From positions 1 through 64,000 of the forward strand of contig JAENZX010000015.1 of the NCBI GenBank assembly GCA_016841045.1: a stretch of DNA of 64,000 nt, given 5' to 3'. The notes under the pieces are model-generated. The model did not search any database and had not been told where the DNA came from. It saw only the letters and a list, made by a program, of their open reading frames with translations. The stretch comes from Thermincola carboxydiphila. GTDB lineage: Bacteria; Bacillota; Thermincolia; Thermincolales; UBA2595. Position numbers and translations under genes: made by a program. Shown here one piece after another: positions 20,946 to 29,683 of the stretch. How positions within the stretch are numbered: position 1 is the stretch's first letter; every line of letters begins with the position of its first letter.

Positions 20946-22146
20946 TTGAACAACACCCCTTTTCTTGGTGAAGGCCATTCTTAACCGCATTTGCATACAA
21001 CGGTGACATAGCCCTTAATCTCTCCACAATTTCAGGCAGCACTTCCAAAACATAATCAATCTGCTCTTCTGTATTATCTTTACCGAGTGTCAGTCTTAAT
21101 GAACCGTGTGCTGTTTCATGATTGAGACCCATAGCCAGAAGTACATGTGAAGGGTCAAGTGATCCCGATGTGCAGGCTGACCCGCTGGATGCAGCAATAC
21201 CCTTCATATCAAGACTAAGTAATAGTGATTCACCTTCAATAAATTGAAAACTCATATTTACATTATTGGGAAGCCTTTCAGTAGGGTGCCCATTCAACTT
21301 GATAAAGTCAATCCGGTCAAATATCCCATTGATAAGCTTGTCACGCAGCTTAGATTGGTAAGCCGCCTGTTCATTAATTGAATTAACCGCCTTCTCCATA
21401 GCCGCTGCAAACCCAATTATTCCGGGTACATTCTCAGTTCCCGGTCTTCTCTTCCGCTCCTGGGAACCGCCATATGATATGGGCAGTACCCTGGCTCCTT
21501 TTCTCATGTAAAGACAACCTATTCCCTTTGGTCCATAAAACTTATGTGCTGATATAGAAAGAAGGTCAATGTTAAGTTCATTAACGTTCACAGGTATTTT
21601 ACCTACAGATTGAACAGTGTCACTATGGAATGTAATTCCTCTTTCCTTGGCTAATGCACCTATTTCCTTAATAGGCTGAATAGTACCGACTTCGTTATTT
21701 GCATGCATTATCGTAATGAGGATTGTCTGATCCGTTATTGCCTTCTTTACATCCTCAACATTGACCATGCCATACTCATCTACCGGCAGGAAAGTAACCT
21801 CAAACCCTTCACGGGACAATGCTTTACAGGTATCAAGAACTGCATGATGTTCAACTGTGGAAGTTATGATATGGTTACCTCTCTTTTTGTTGGCCAGTGC
21901 AGCTCCACGAATAGCAATATTATCAGATTCTGTTCCTCCGCTGGTAAAAATGATCTCATTTGGCTCTGCACCAATGCACCGGGCAATCTTTTCCCTGGCC
22001 TCTTCAACTCCTTTTCGGACAGTTCTGCCGAAAGAGTGAATACTGGAGGGATTACCATAGTGATCAGTCATGTATTCCACCATTATTCTAGCAATATCAT
22101 CATCTGTCCTGGTGGTCGCGCTATGGTCCATATAGACCTTGTTCAC
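20938..22146 (-). CDS. iscS: Cysteine desulfurase (IscS/NifS)
   Basis: A 402-residue PLP enzyme releasing sulfur from cysteine. It begins VYMDHSATTRTD; the PLP-binding Lys is in SISAHKFYGPKG and the persulfide Cys in ASSGSACTSGSLDPSHVL. An extra C-terminal CC (EKGCCSNV) is present. It starts with GTG after AAAGGAG and is followed without gap by iscU and then mnmA, supplying both Fe-S and tRNA thiolation. The same enzyme could feed a selenium pathway, but that is inference. Confidence 0.95.
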   Translation of the reverse strand: MNKVYMDHSATTRTDDDIARIMVEYMTDHYGNPSSIHSFGRTVRKGVEEAREKIARCIGAEPNEIIFTSGGTESDNIAIRGAALANKKRGNHIITSTVEHHAVLDTCKALSREGFEVTFLPVDEYGMVNVEDVKKAITDQTILITIMHANNEVGTIQPIKEIGALAKERGITFHSDTVQSVGKIPVNVNELNIDLLSISAHKFYGPKGIGCLYMRKGARVLPISYGGSQERKRRPGTENVPGIIGFAAAMEKAVNSINEQAAYQSKLRDKLINGIFDRIDFIKLNGHPTERLPNNVNMSFQFIEGESLLLSLDMKGIAASSGSACTSGSLDPSHVLLAMGLNHETAHGSLRLTLGKDNTEEQIDYVLEVLPEIVERLRAMSPLYANAVKNGLHQEKGCCSNV

Positions 22147-22164
22147 AGTGTGTCATCTCCTTTG

Positions 22165-22617
22165 TTATATGTAGTACATATAATAATTCTTATTCATTTT
22201 CGCTTTCTCTGCGTCTTTGCACATATCAGCCAGCGAAATGGAATCCAATACATCTTCAATACTGTTACGAACCTTTTCCCAAACGCTTCTGGTAATACAA
22301 GATTCTGCTTTGTGACATTGTTCGGCGTCCTCTTCATTGACACATTCTACAGGAGCAATAGGCCCTTCAAGTACGCGTATTATGTCCCCTACTTTGATAT
22401 CATCCGGTTGGCGGGCGAGAATGTAGCCTCCCTGGGCTCCCCTAACACTTCTCACAAGCCCGGCTTTTCTCAATACCGCTATCAGTTGTTCCAGGTAATG
22501 TTCTGATAGGCCCTGTCGTTCAGCAACGCTCTTCAACGAAATAGGTCCCTCACCATAATGCTGAGCTAAGTCAAACATAGCCTGAACCCCGTAGTGACCT
22601 TTAGTCGATATTTTCAA
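22165..22617 (-). CDS. iscR: Rrf2 family regulator, IscR-like
   Basis: A 150-residue winged-helix repressor beginning LKISTKGHYGVQAMFDLA. Three cysteines in VECVNEEDAEQCHKAESC (about residues 100-117) are placed like the Fe-S ligands of IscR, which CymR lacks, so Fe-S sensing is more likely than the CymR role. The TTG at 22617 has GGGAGGG upstream; a longer reading adds a hydrophobic run unlike the family. It heads the iscR-iscS-iscU-mnmA operon and probably represses it. Confidence 0.9.
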   Translation of the reverse strand: MKISTKGHYGVQAMFDLAQHYGEGPISLKSVAERQGLSEHYLEQLIAVLRKAGLVRSVRGAQGGYILARQPDDIKVGDIIRVLEGPIAPVECVNEEDAEQCHKAESCITRSVWEKVRNSIEDVLDSISLADMCKDAEKAKMNKNYYMYYI

Positions 22618-22777
22618 AAGGTCCCTCCCCCTTGTTTTAATTCCTAGTAGTTTACTTGGTATTCTAAAAATTATGTTAGCATATAAGCAAATTAATGTCA
22701 AACCTAATTCCAACTATTTTAGTATGTTTTTTTTATCACATTTTAATTCCTTTGAAAATAAAGATCCAAATAAAAAA

Positions 22778-22792
22778 GGGGGTATATCCCCC
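22778..22792 (-). terminator. Terminator of small membrane protein
   Basis: GGGGG-TATAT-CCCCC hairpin right after the stop at 22801, followed by six T on the minus strand. Confidence 0.85.
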
Positions 22793-22800
22793 ATTTCAAT

Positions 22801-23250
22801 CTATTCTTTTACCATATTCATAAATCTTCTTAAAAATAATCCCATAACAGCTCCGGTAATTGTCAACGTTACCAAAGCCATGATATTTGTCAGCGGCTGA
22901 TTTTGAACTTGCGGAGCAATTCTCAGCAGAGGCATAAAAAGTCCCATTGAAATAAACGAGAAACCATTTAGGGCTAAAACCCCTTTTAAAGTAGCATAAT
23001 CATAGCCTGTAAATTTAAATATCATATACACGAGTATAGCACCGGCTATATTTAATGCCAAGGTACCAATCAACCCCAGAATTGTTCCTAATATAGAAGT
23101 AATATATTGTGTTGCCAAGAATATATCCGCAGCAATCTGCCAGGGAAAGGTAATATTAACACCCAAGAGCACCACCAGATATACAAACAAGTTCATAATT
23201 ACGGCACCAATAAATCCTGCCACAGTAATCTTAACAACTGAATCATTCAT
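22801..23250 (-). CDS. Four-TM membrane protein, 149 aa
   Basis: An integral membrane protein with four hydrophobic segments (about 8-32, 45-65, 70-90 and 110-140) and few charged residues. I do not recognise the family; it resembles small Clostridia membrane proteins of unknown role (YqhR-like). It is on the minus strand after the metallophosphatase gene, with a 70-base gap and a strong terminator after it. No cysteines are present, so a direct role in the arsenic cluster is not indicated. Confidence 0.65.
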   Translation of the reverse strand: MNDSVVKITVAGFIGAVIMNLFVYLVVLLGVNITFPWQIAADIFLATQYITSILGTILGLIGTLALNIAGAILVYMIFKFTGYDYATLKGVLALNGFSFISMGLFMPLLRIAPQVQNQPLTNIMALVTLTITGAVMGLFLRRFMNMVKE

Positions 23251-23320
23251 TTACATCACCCCTTGAGGATAGTGATGTTCAGTTTTTCTCAGAATATACA
23301 ACAATATTTAAATAAACGTT

Positions 23321-24037
23321 TTACCCGATTCCTTTTCTGATTAGTTCGGCAAATTCTGATGGTAATAACGAGCTTTCAATTGCCCTTGCAGTAAATTCGA
23401 AATTGTATTCAACCAATTTTATTTGTACACTTACCGTCTCTTCAATATTTACTATAACATAAGTGGACCTGGGGTCCCCATGCTTTGGCTTACCTACGCT
23501 GCCGGCATTTATTATATGCTTATCTCCAAAAACCAAATGATATGGCAAGTGAACATGACCGCAGATCAGAATTTCTGCTTGGCCTTGTTCCAGGTATTCC
23601 AGCATTTTCTCAGCAGGTGTATCTTTATAAATGTATTCGTTTAGCTTCCCCGGACTCCCATGAACTAAAAGGACTCTTTTGCCGTTTACATCAAGCCTGA
23701 TTTCATGAGGTAAAGAACGAAGGAACTCTTTATTTTCCTCAGAAGTATTTTCCTTTGTCCATAGAATAGATGACTCCCCCAGGGCCTGCGCTTTTTCGTC
23801 CTTATAGTCACACCCGCAGGTAAAACGAAGGTTACCTACTGCATCATCATAGTTGCCCATTACGGTAGGAATTTGTTTTTCTCGAATCAACTCAATTACT
23901 TCGTTTGGAAAAGGTGCATAACCGACCAAATCGCCGGTACAGTATACTCTTTCAACACTATTCCTCTCAATATCAGCCAATACAGCTTTCATGGCCTCAA
24001 TATTTGCATGTATATCTGAAATTACGGCTATTCTCAC
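23321..24037 (-). CDS. Metallophosphoesterase (YfcE/MJ0936-like)
   Basis: A 238-residue binuclear metallophosphatase. All five metal-binding blocks are present: IAVISDIHANIEA (residues 3-15), YCTGDLVGY, TVMGNYDDA, LLVHGSPG and ILICGHVHLPY. Family members cleave phosphodiesters or phosphomonoesters; the natural substrate is unknown. A GTG at 24037 is chosen because longer versions run into the ACR3 gene that ends 16 bases upstream. It is probably the last gene of the arsR-ACR3 transcript. Confidence 0.85.
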   Translation of the reverse strand: MRIAVISDIHANIEAMKAVLADIERNSVERVYCTGDLVGYAPFPNEVIELIREKQIPTVMGNYDDAVGNLRFTCGCDYKDEKAQALGESSILWTKENTSEENKEFLRSLPHEIRLDVNGKRVLLVHGSPGKLNEYIYKDTPAEKMLEYLEQGQAEILICGHVHLPYHLVFGDKHIINAGSVGKPKHGDPRSTYVIVNIEETVSVQIKLVEYNFEFTARAIESSLLPSEFAELIRKGIG

Positions 24038-24053
24038 TTTAATGTCCCTGCCT

Positions 24054-25112
24054 CTATGCCAGTTTATTTTCCATATCAAAATACTTTCGTCCCCAGCCAA
24101 GAGCTACATTAACCAATGCAATCATTACCGGCACCTCGATAAGAGGACCAATTACGGCTGCAAAAGCCTGGCCGGACTCGATTCCAAAAACCGCAACCGC
24201 TACGGCTATCGCCAACTCGAAGTTGTTACTGGCCGCAGTGAAAGAAAGGCTGGTCGTCTGCGCGTAATTGACTCCTGCCTTTAGACTGAGGAAAAAGGAA
24301 ACACCGAACATTATTACAAAGTAAATTAACAGCGGAATAGCTATACGGACAACATCCATCGGCAATTTGACAATATAGCTGCCCTTGTAGGAGAACATAA
24401 CAACAATAGTAAACAGAAGTGCAATTAAAGCAAGAGGACTGATTTTGGGTACAAAAGTCTTTTCATACCATTCTTTGCCCTTTGCTGGTTCCAGGAATAG
24501 TCGGGTTAACATACCGGCAGCAAAAGGTATACCAAGGTAGATACCTACGCTCTTGGCTACTTCACCCATTGAAATATCAACTACAGCACCTGTAAGGCCA
24601 AATATTCCGGGAAGAACAGTAATAAAGACGTAGGCATATATCGAATAGAAGATAACCTGAAATATCGAATTAAAGGCCACCAGAGCTGCAGCATATTCAG
24701 AATCACCCTTGGCAAGACTGTTCCAGACTATTACCATGGCAATACACCGGGCAAGCCCGATTAAGATAAGGCCAACCATGTATTCGGGTCTATCCCCGAG
24801 TAATGCAATAGCTAAAATAAACATAAGAACAGGTCCGATAACCCAGTTTTGAACCAGTGACAAACCCAGAACTTTCGTATTCTTAAATACTTTTCCCAGT
24901 TCCCGGTAATTAACCTTCGCCAAGGGCGGGTACATCATTACGATAAGCCCCACAGCAATGGGTATAGAGGTAGTCCCAACAGACAACCTGTCTAAAAGAT
25001 CGGCCACTCCCGGGAAAATATACCCAACACCAACTCCGATGGCCATTGCAAGGAAAATCCATAACGTTAACAGTCTGTCCAACATAGATAGTTTAGCTTC
25101 TTTTTGCTGCAC
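24054..25112 (-). CDS. acr3: Arsenite efflux permease, ACR3 family
   Basis: A 352-residue, ten-helix carrier of the ACR3/bile-arsenite-riboflavin family, which extrudes As(III) from the cytoplasm using the proton gradient. ACR3 hallmarks are present: [21 protein letters not shown] with the essential Cys of helix 4, and [17 protein letters not shown]. It lies 34 bases after an arsR gene, so it forms a classical arsR-acr3 unit, and this is the firmest indication that the surrounding cluster deals with arsenic. Normal length, no UGA. Confidence 0.93.
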   Translation of the reverse strand: MQQKEAKLSMLDRLLTLWIFLAMAIGVGVGYIFPGVADLLDRLSVGTTSIPIAVGLIVMMYPPLAKVNYRELGKVFKNTKVLGLSLVQNWVIGPVLMFILAIALLGDRPEYMVGLILIGLARCIAMVIVWNSLAKGDSEYAAALVAFNSIFQVIFYSIYAYVFITVLPGIFGLTGAVVDISMGEVAKSVGIYLGIPFAAGMLTRLFLEPAKGKEWYEKTFVPKISPLALIALLFTIVVMFSYKGSYIVKLPMDVVRIAIPLLIYFVIMFGVSFFLSLKAGVNYAQTTSLSFTAASNNFELAIAVAVAVFGIESGQAFAAVIGPLIEVPVMIALVNVALGWGRKYFDMENKLA

Positions 25113-25146
25113 TTTATTTTACCTCCTTTTGATTTAGTTTCTTGTT

Positions 25147-25557
25147 TTATTTAGCTTTCTGCTGCCTTTTTGTAAATGCCTCACATTTAGCTTTCTTTTG
25201 CTTATTTGCAAGTGTCTCACAAATGGACGGATCAGTTCTTACCATAGATTTTTGGAGACTTTCCACTTTCCTTCGAATAGGCGCTGCATAACTGCTTATT
25301 ACTTCCATATCTTCTGTTTCAAAAACATCCTTAAAAACACTGTCATTTAACGAATAATAAATCCATTTTCCCTCCCGGCTGTCTTTAACAAGCCCAGCCA
25401 GTCTGAGAATTTTAAGGTGATGAGAGATAGCGGGTTGAGACATATCTAATTTATCTATTATTTCACAAACACACATTTCATGTCCAGCAAGCATCTGTAT
25501 GATTTTCAACCTGGTCTCATCCCCAAGGGCTTTATAAAATTCCGCAATCTTTTTCAT
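25147..25557 (-). CDS. arsR: ArsR family repressor (CVC type)
   Basis: A 136-residue winged-helix repressor. The recognition region is SQPAISHHLKILRLAGLV, and the N-terminal side of the alpha-3 helix carries MCVCEIID, the CVC motif of As(III)-sensing ArsR proteins. The C-terminal tail is long, basic and has extra cysteines (SICETL, KAKCEAF). It precedes acr3 by 34 bases. It should release the operator upon As(III) binding. Confidence 0.9.
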   Translation of the reverse strand: MKKIAEFYKALGDETRLKIIQMLAGHEMCVCEIIDKLDMSQPAISHHLKILRLAGLVKDSREGKWIYYSLNDSVFKDVFETEDMEVISSYAAPIRRKVESLQKSMVRTDPSICETLANKQKKAKCEAFTKRQQKAK

Positions 25558-25698
25558 CTACTAGATTAACTCCACCTCCCACATTAACATATTTAAGTTT
25601 GTTTATATATATTATATTCCTTCTTTCCCTTCGTTACAACTTTTGTATGTTAAAAAACACTTAATTCATTGTTAAGCTTATTTCTACAAAATAAAAAA

Positions 25699-25714
25699 AC
25701 CCGCAACTGCGGGT
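25699..25714 (-). promoter_or_regulatory. Hairpin: terminator or C-terminal SECIS
   Basis: A 6-base stem ACCCGC/GCGGGT with loop AGTT starts 12 bases after the TGA at 25727-25729. The T run after it makes it a good terminator, but the loop distance (18 bases from UGA) and the G in the loop also satisfy the bacterial SECIS pattern. Confidence 0.6.
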
Positions 25715-25720
25715 AATTTG

Positions 25721-26548
25721 TTAACTTCAACAGGAAGAACTGTCTGAACTGGTCTGGCAGCATCCTCCAGCTTGAGTATCTGTATTTTCTTTTCTACGCT
25801 TACCTGCAAAGAATTTTTGAAGATTTTCAGGTACTTCTGTCCTTACTTCAGAATCTGCGTTTCCCCTGGTTCCCCCATATACTTCCCGCAAGATAGCATC
25901 AATGATCATACCTTTTGGCGGAGCGGTATATTCTTTGCCCTGATATGTCCAAATCCGGCAGTCAACACTGTCACCGCACAGGTCACCACAAGAATCACAT
26001 AGAGCTTCTTTGACCTCCAACTGAATATCCTGCCCATTTATTCTAATAGTTGGCGAACTTACAAAGCCTAAATTACGGGCTTGTTCTTCGGATTGAATAT
26101 GTATCTTTATAACATTCACTTCAACGCCGGTCGTCTTTAAAACCTGTGCCACTTCCGTTATGGCTTCATCCAGATTGGATTCTGTTGACTGACACCACTT
26201 ACAAACGCTCAGGTCAAGGTACATAAATTCTATGTCCAGATTTCTTCGTATCGATTGAGATTGTTCAATTTCTTTTTCCTTGGAAAGCGGTTGCATATAT
26301 TTTTGGATTTCCTGAAGTATATCTTCTTCCTTAGGTCGTTGGCTGCATGTGCCTTGATTTGAGTAAATCACACTACCATTTACGATCACCTGATAAATAC
26401 CGTTATGCCCTTCTTTTAGTTCCGCATTTATTCCAAACTTGTTTTTGATTGATGCCGCCAAACCGGAGGCTAAAGAAAGGAAGCCTCACTCAACACAATA
26501 GGTAATTTCAACATTTACATCTCTCGTTACATTACTTGAATCGCTCAT
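25721..26548 (-). CDS. Selenoprotein: SelW/Rdx-DUF2703 fusion
   Basis: A 275-residue fusion read through a TGA at 26486-26488. Residues 1-75 form a Rdx (SelW/SelT-like) domain, VEITYCVEUGFLSLASG, whose CxxU redox site puts U at residue 21; without recoding the frame has no credible start and loses half the redox motif. Residues about 85-240 form a DUF2703 domain with CKWCQ, a CDSCGDLCGDSVDCR cluster and PPKGMIIDAILREVYGG. The C-terminus is Cys-rich (GGCCQTSS...SSSC) and then meets a second TGA (25727-25729) followed by AGT TAA, which could give a terminal CUS. ATG at 26548 follows AGGGGGAT. It lies between the DUF2703 paralog and arsR-acr3. Likely a thiol/selenol protein handling arsenic; the first Sec is firm, the second tentative. 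Confidence 0.88.
26454..26470 (-). promoter_or_regulatory. SECIS candidate of Rdx-DUF2703 gene
   Basis: The hairpin GCCtCC-GGTTT-GGcGGC begins 15 bases after the TGA and presents a GG-starting loop about 21 bases from it, in the range for bacterial SECIS elements. Confidence 0.6.
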
Positions 26549-26684
26549 AACTATCCCCCTGTTCATATAATTGCACCGGCATTTCAATGCCCTTCATTGA
26601 GCCCACAAAAATTTGATGTGCAGAAAAAGCGGGCACTCTGTTGAACCCACCAACTTTTTCTTTGTTACTGTGATCAAATTGGTG

Positions 26685-27122
26685 TTAGCAGCAACCACTA
26701 CTATTACAACAGCCGGAATTTACCGTCGGCGCTTTTTTGGTTTCTTCTATACCTAATACCTTGAATGCCGCCTGCCGGATGGCCTTGGCAGGTATGTCTT
26801 CATACTCGTAGCCTTCATATTTTATAGTTCGGCAGTAAGTTTCGTTTCCCAGTAAAGCAGTACAGGAATCACAGTAGTTCTCAGATACCTCGATATCTAA
26901 AATCTCTTCAATGGGAACTCCGTTAAAGAGGATAGTATTTGATTGAGGAATTTGGGTATCGTCAAGTTTGGTCTCAAACCATTCTACCTCAATCCCCAGT
27001 GGTTGTAAGGCTCTGTTTAATCTTTTTACTTCCTGATTAAGATTTTCACCCGTATCATAACAACGGTTGCAGGTCTCCCCTGCCACATCAAGGTGCTTCC
27101 ATTCAATTTTTAGTTTTTTCAT
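26685..27122 (-). CDS. DUF2703 family protein, all-Cys paralog
   Basis: A 145-residue DUF2703 protein. It starts KKLKIEWKHLDVAGETCNRCYDTG with a CxxC, has ENYCDSCTALLGNETYC in the middle, and ends in SGCCNSSGCC before a TAA stop. The terminal GCC aligns with the SSC-TGA and GSC-TGA ends of its two larger paralogs, so Cys occupies the place where they may carry Sec. The thioredoxin-like fold of the family is inferred. AGGAGG precedes the start. Probable role: thiol-based binding or reduction of a metalloid. Confidence 0.85.
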   Translation of the reverse strand: MKKLKIEWKHLDVAGETCNRCYDTGENLNQEVKRLNRALQPLGIEVEWFETKLDDTQIPQSNTILFNGVPIEEILDIEVSENYCDSCTALLGNETYCRTIKYEGYEYEDIPAKAIRQAAFKVLGIEETKKAPTVNSGCCNSSGCC

Positions 27123-27291
27123 TGTTATACCTCCTCATATAGTGTTTCAATAAATAATGACGGAGGTTTTAACAAAAGGACGCACTTTTTTAACACTTCA
27201 TGCATGAAAATTTATTTTTGACCTTATCTTTATAACATAGATCTATTATGTTACCTGCATTATCTGATTTAACTTCACACCGCTTGAAGAG

Positions 27292-27393
27292 TTATAATAA
27301 ACTATACTGCATGCCAGGTTCGTACAAATATGATAATTCCCGCTTTCCATCAAGATACATGAATTCGATGTCCAAACGTTCTGTCATACTCAT
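27292..27393 (-). pseudogene. N-terminal remnant of a DUF2703 gene
   Basis: A 33-codon ORF with GGAGG before its ATG begins MSMTERLDIEFMYLDG, matching NLDIEFMYLDLS in the Rdx-DUF2703 protein, then diverges and stops at TAA. The CxxC that should follow is missing. TGTCAA at 27430-27435 (TTGACA on the minus strand) suggests a promoter still sits upstream. It is most simply a truncated duplicate of the DUF2703 domain. Confidence 0.6.
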
Positions 27394-27479
27394 AATCAAC
27401 CTCCATTTAAAAAATTTAGTATTGTTTGTTGTCAATTATGTAGACGAATATTCACCGATAGGACGCAGTATTTTATATT

Positions 27480-28079
27480 TTACTCTCGCTCCTTATGACA
27501 GTATCCGCAGCTGTCACCTTTATGCTGGTATTCAAGAATATTTCCCAGACTGTCGAATTCAAAATGACAACACTCGAGAAACATCTCTCTAAGCTTTGCC
27601 CTCGCCCTTTGAACTCTTGATTTAACCCCTGAATAAGATATCCCGAGTTTTTCTGCCATTTCCTTCTGGGATAACCCGCGAAAATGTGACAATATTATTA
27701 CCTCTTTATACTTATCGGGCAGATTATTAATCATCGGTTCGAGACATGCGGTCATATCATCATTAAAATCATCACCTTCATCAAACTCATCGGACTGTTT
27801 ATCTGGCATTTCTTCATTTAGCCCTGATAACTCTCCTACGGCTTTCCTTCTGCGATAATAATCGGTAATAGCATTTCGGGTAATCTGGTATATCCAGGCC
27901 TGGAGTCTATCTTCATTCTTAAGCTTATAAATTTTATCGTGAATCTTGCAGAAGACGTCCTGAAGAATATCTTCCACATCGTATTCGTTACTCACCCTTT
28001 TACGGATGAATCCCTTAAGACTGTTGCTAAATTGATTCCAAATCTGGTCTATCGATTCCCTCAATTCATCATTCCCCAT
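27480..28079 (-). CDS. sigZ: RNA polymerase sigma factor, SigZ type
   Basis: A group IV (ECF-like) sigma factor of about 199 residues. Region 2 (VEDILQDVFCKIHDKIYKL ... RLQAWIYQITRNAITDYYRR) and region 4 (LPDKYKEVIILSHFRGLSQKEMAEKLGISYSGVKSRVQRARAKL) are complete. The C-terminal tail has FLECCHFEFDSLGNILEY and ends CGYCHKE, a CC plus CxxC set that could sense thiol or metal stress. No anti-sigma gene is adjacent. The start is uncertain; 28079 is chosen since earlier codons enter the repeat-terminator at 28141. Its location inside the selenoprotein cluster suggests that it controls part of it. Confidence 0.85.
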   Translation of the reverse strand: MGNDELRESIDQIWNQFSNSLKGFIRKRVSNEYDVEDILQDVFCKIHDKIYKLKNEDRLQAWIYQITRNAITDYYRRRKAVGELSGLNEEMPDKQSDEFDEGDDFNDDMTACLEPMINNLPDKYKEVIILSHFRGLSQKEMAEKLGISYSGVKSRVQRARAKLREMFLECCHFEFDSLGNILEYQHKGDSCGYCHKERE

Positions 28080-28140
28080 TTCAAGGATACCAACGAATGT
28101 ATGGAAAAAGCTAAGCATATGGTAATGTGGTAACCCACCT

Positions 28141-28192
28141 GTAGACAAAAGGTTTTGCCGCAGTCACCTGCTGCAAAACCTTTTTCGTCTAC
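28141..28192 (-). terminator. Repeat-type terminator, copy A
   Basis: Long inverted repeat, GTAGACaAAAGGTTTTGC and its complement around a loop containing CAGTCACCTG. It separates the DUF5714 gene from sigZ. The same core recurs at 31204-31239 and as a half copy at 29601-29626. Confidence 0.75.
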
Positions 28193-28306
28193 AGTATCGA
28201 ATTGAATAGATAACCGGTTGCAAAAGTTCTTCTGTGATCTACTCCTTGTTTAATGTGATATCGGTGCGATATAATGTTCCTCAGCTTTCCCACCTCTGAT
28301 TATTTG

Positions 28307-28327
28307 ACCTGTTTATCCTAAACAGGT
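28307..28327 (-). promoter_or_regulatory. Hairpin after third UGA of DUF5714 gene
   Basis: A perfect 9-base stem (ACCTGTTTA) with loop GGA starts 15 bases after the TGA at 28343-28345. No T run follows, which makes a terminator less likely and a SECIS possible. Confidence 0.45.
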
Positions 28328-28330
28328 TCT

Positions 28331-29476
28331 TTAATATTCCCCTCAGGTTTTACACTCACCAACCGGTGCTTCAATGTTTTGTTTTTCCGAATAGGGCTGC
28401 GGGGAATGTATTTTGTCAGCCAGGGCCTTCACCTTTGACGCCCCAACGGTCATGGCAATGGCAACGGCTTCGTTTAATTCGGCTTCAGGGATGTTAAGTT
28501 CCTTTGCAACTGCAAAGCAATATTGAGTTCATGGTTCACAACCGGCAGCCAATGAAGCAGCCAGGGCAATCAAATGCTTTGTCTTTCGGCCCAATATACC
28601 TTCCTGCCCATAGATGGATGAATGAAACTGGTCATATGCATTGAACATATTGTTTTCACCTCCTGCCGGAACAGATTCCTCTCTTTGTTTATAATAAGGA
28701 CACTTATCCATTCTGCACCCATGAGGATGACGCTCAACATGCATACAAACAGTTATTTTTCCAGGTAACGGCAGGGATACATTTAAGTAATCTTTGACCA
28801 ACTTAACCGACTCGTAGAGAGCAGTTCTGACAAAGTTTTTGCAGCAGCACGGACCTGTTTGATCTGCAATAGCATTTACTATTTTACCTACAACTCTCAT
28901 CGTAGCTGCTGTTTCCTGATTCTTGGGACATGCGGCACCTAAAATAACACTAAAGCAGGCTCCAATTGCCGGAGCCACTCCACAAACTCCTGTTAGTCCG
29001 CAGTAACCCCCAATCGCCTGTTTCCTTGTCCGATTAAACACTTCATCGATTTGTTCGTTTGATATTTTGATAGTTCCTTCATTTTTTATTGCAGCCATCA
29101 AAGCACCCGCAGCGATCCATGCATTTTCGCAGCCTAGCATGGGTACTTTGTCAATATAGCCCATAAGAGTTTCCGCAATCTCAAAAGGATTGCGTGACTC
29201 TGAATTTAAAACAAATCCCTTTATTGTATCGAAAACACCCTTACCATGACACTCATCACAAATATAATGACCATTGGGGCAACTAATATTAGCAAAGTCT
29301 GCTTTCCCACAGCGAAAACAAATAAGTTTTTTGCCGCTATCAAAATACTCCAGTTTAGTGCCACAGATTTGGCAGTCTTCTGTATTAATTTCTGTCTGAT
29401 GTTGACCAGCATCGTTACCAGGGCCTCAACAACCTGTCGGTTCAGCATCATCAAGGTTCTTTAACTCCTCAACCAC
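28331..29476 (-). CDS. Selenoprotein: Zn-ribbon/DUF5714/AhpD-like
   Basis: One gene spanning two or three in-frame TGA codons. From GTG at 29476 (AAGGTG upstream): U17 in PTGCUGP (TGA 29426-29428); a zinc-ribbon region EDCQICG, LICFRCG, CPNGHYICDECHG (about 29-75); a DUF5714 domain with GGYCGLTGVCG, GPCCCKNF and CRMDKCPYY; then an AhpD/carboxymuconolactone-decarboxylase-like domain HLIALAASLAAGCEPUTQYCFAV with U316 in a CxxU site (TGA 28529-28531), followed by AELNEAVAIAMTVGA. A third TGA (28343-28345) follows GECKT; reading it as Sec would give CKTUGEY and a TAA at 28331, otherwise the protein ends at 28343 with 377 residues. Read conventionally, this locus would be three meaningless fragments. 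Role: probably a peroxidase/disulfide-type redox enzyme for the cluster. Confidence 0.87.
28502..28517 (-). promoter_or_regulatory. SECIS candidate for U316
   Basis: CTTTGC-AGTT-GCAAAG hairpin, loop 17 bases after the TGA at 28529-28531, with G in the second loop position. Confidence 0.7.
29398..29413 (-). promoter_or_regulatory. SECIS candidate for U17
   Basis: Short stem GATG/CATC with loop CTGGTCAA begins 12 bases after the TGA at 29426-29428. The loop holds GGUC, as in the E. coli fdhF element, but the stem is short. Confidence 0.5.
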
Positions 29477-29600
29477 TTATTTCACCTTCTTTTATATACC
29501 CAACATAGGTATATGTTTTATCTAATTATATTAGACATACATGAAGTTTTCAATGGTGATTAACGTCCGCTAAGCCGCCAATTCTTTAGCCCCTTCATAT

Positions 29601-29626
29601 ACTGCTGCAAAACCTTTTTAGTCTAC
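29601..29626. repeat. Half copy C of the repeat-terminator
   Basis: CTGCTGCAAAACCTTTTT-GTCTAC matches one arm of the elements at 28141 and 31204. The other arm is absent. It lies between the DGC gene and the DUF5714 gene and suggests decay of a duplicated terminator. Confidence 0.6.
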
Positions 29627-29683
29627 CATTCGCAAATACGCACTTGAAATCAGGGGAGTCAAAATTGGTGTCTTAGTTTTAAC

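Noticed and set aside
29221-29454. A 77-codon minus-strand ORF opening MMMLNRQV
   Set aside because: It is a different frame of the DUF5714 selenoprotein gene, which has the zinc-ribbon cysteines in its own frame.
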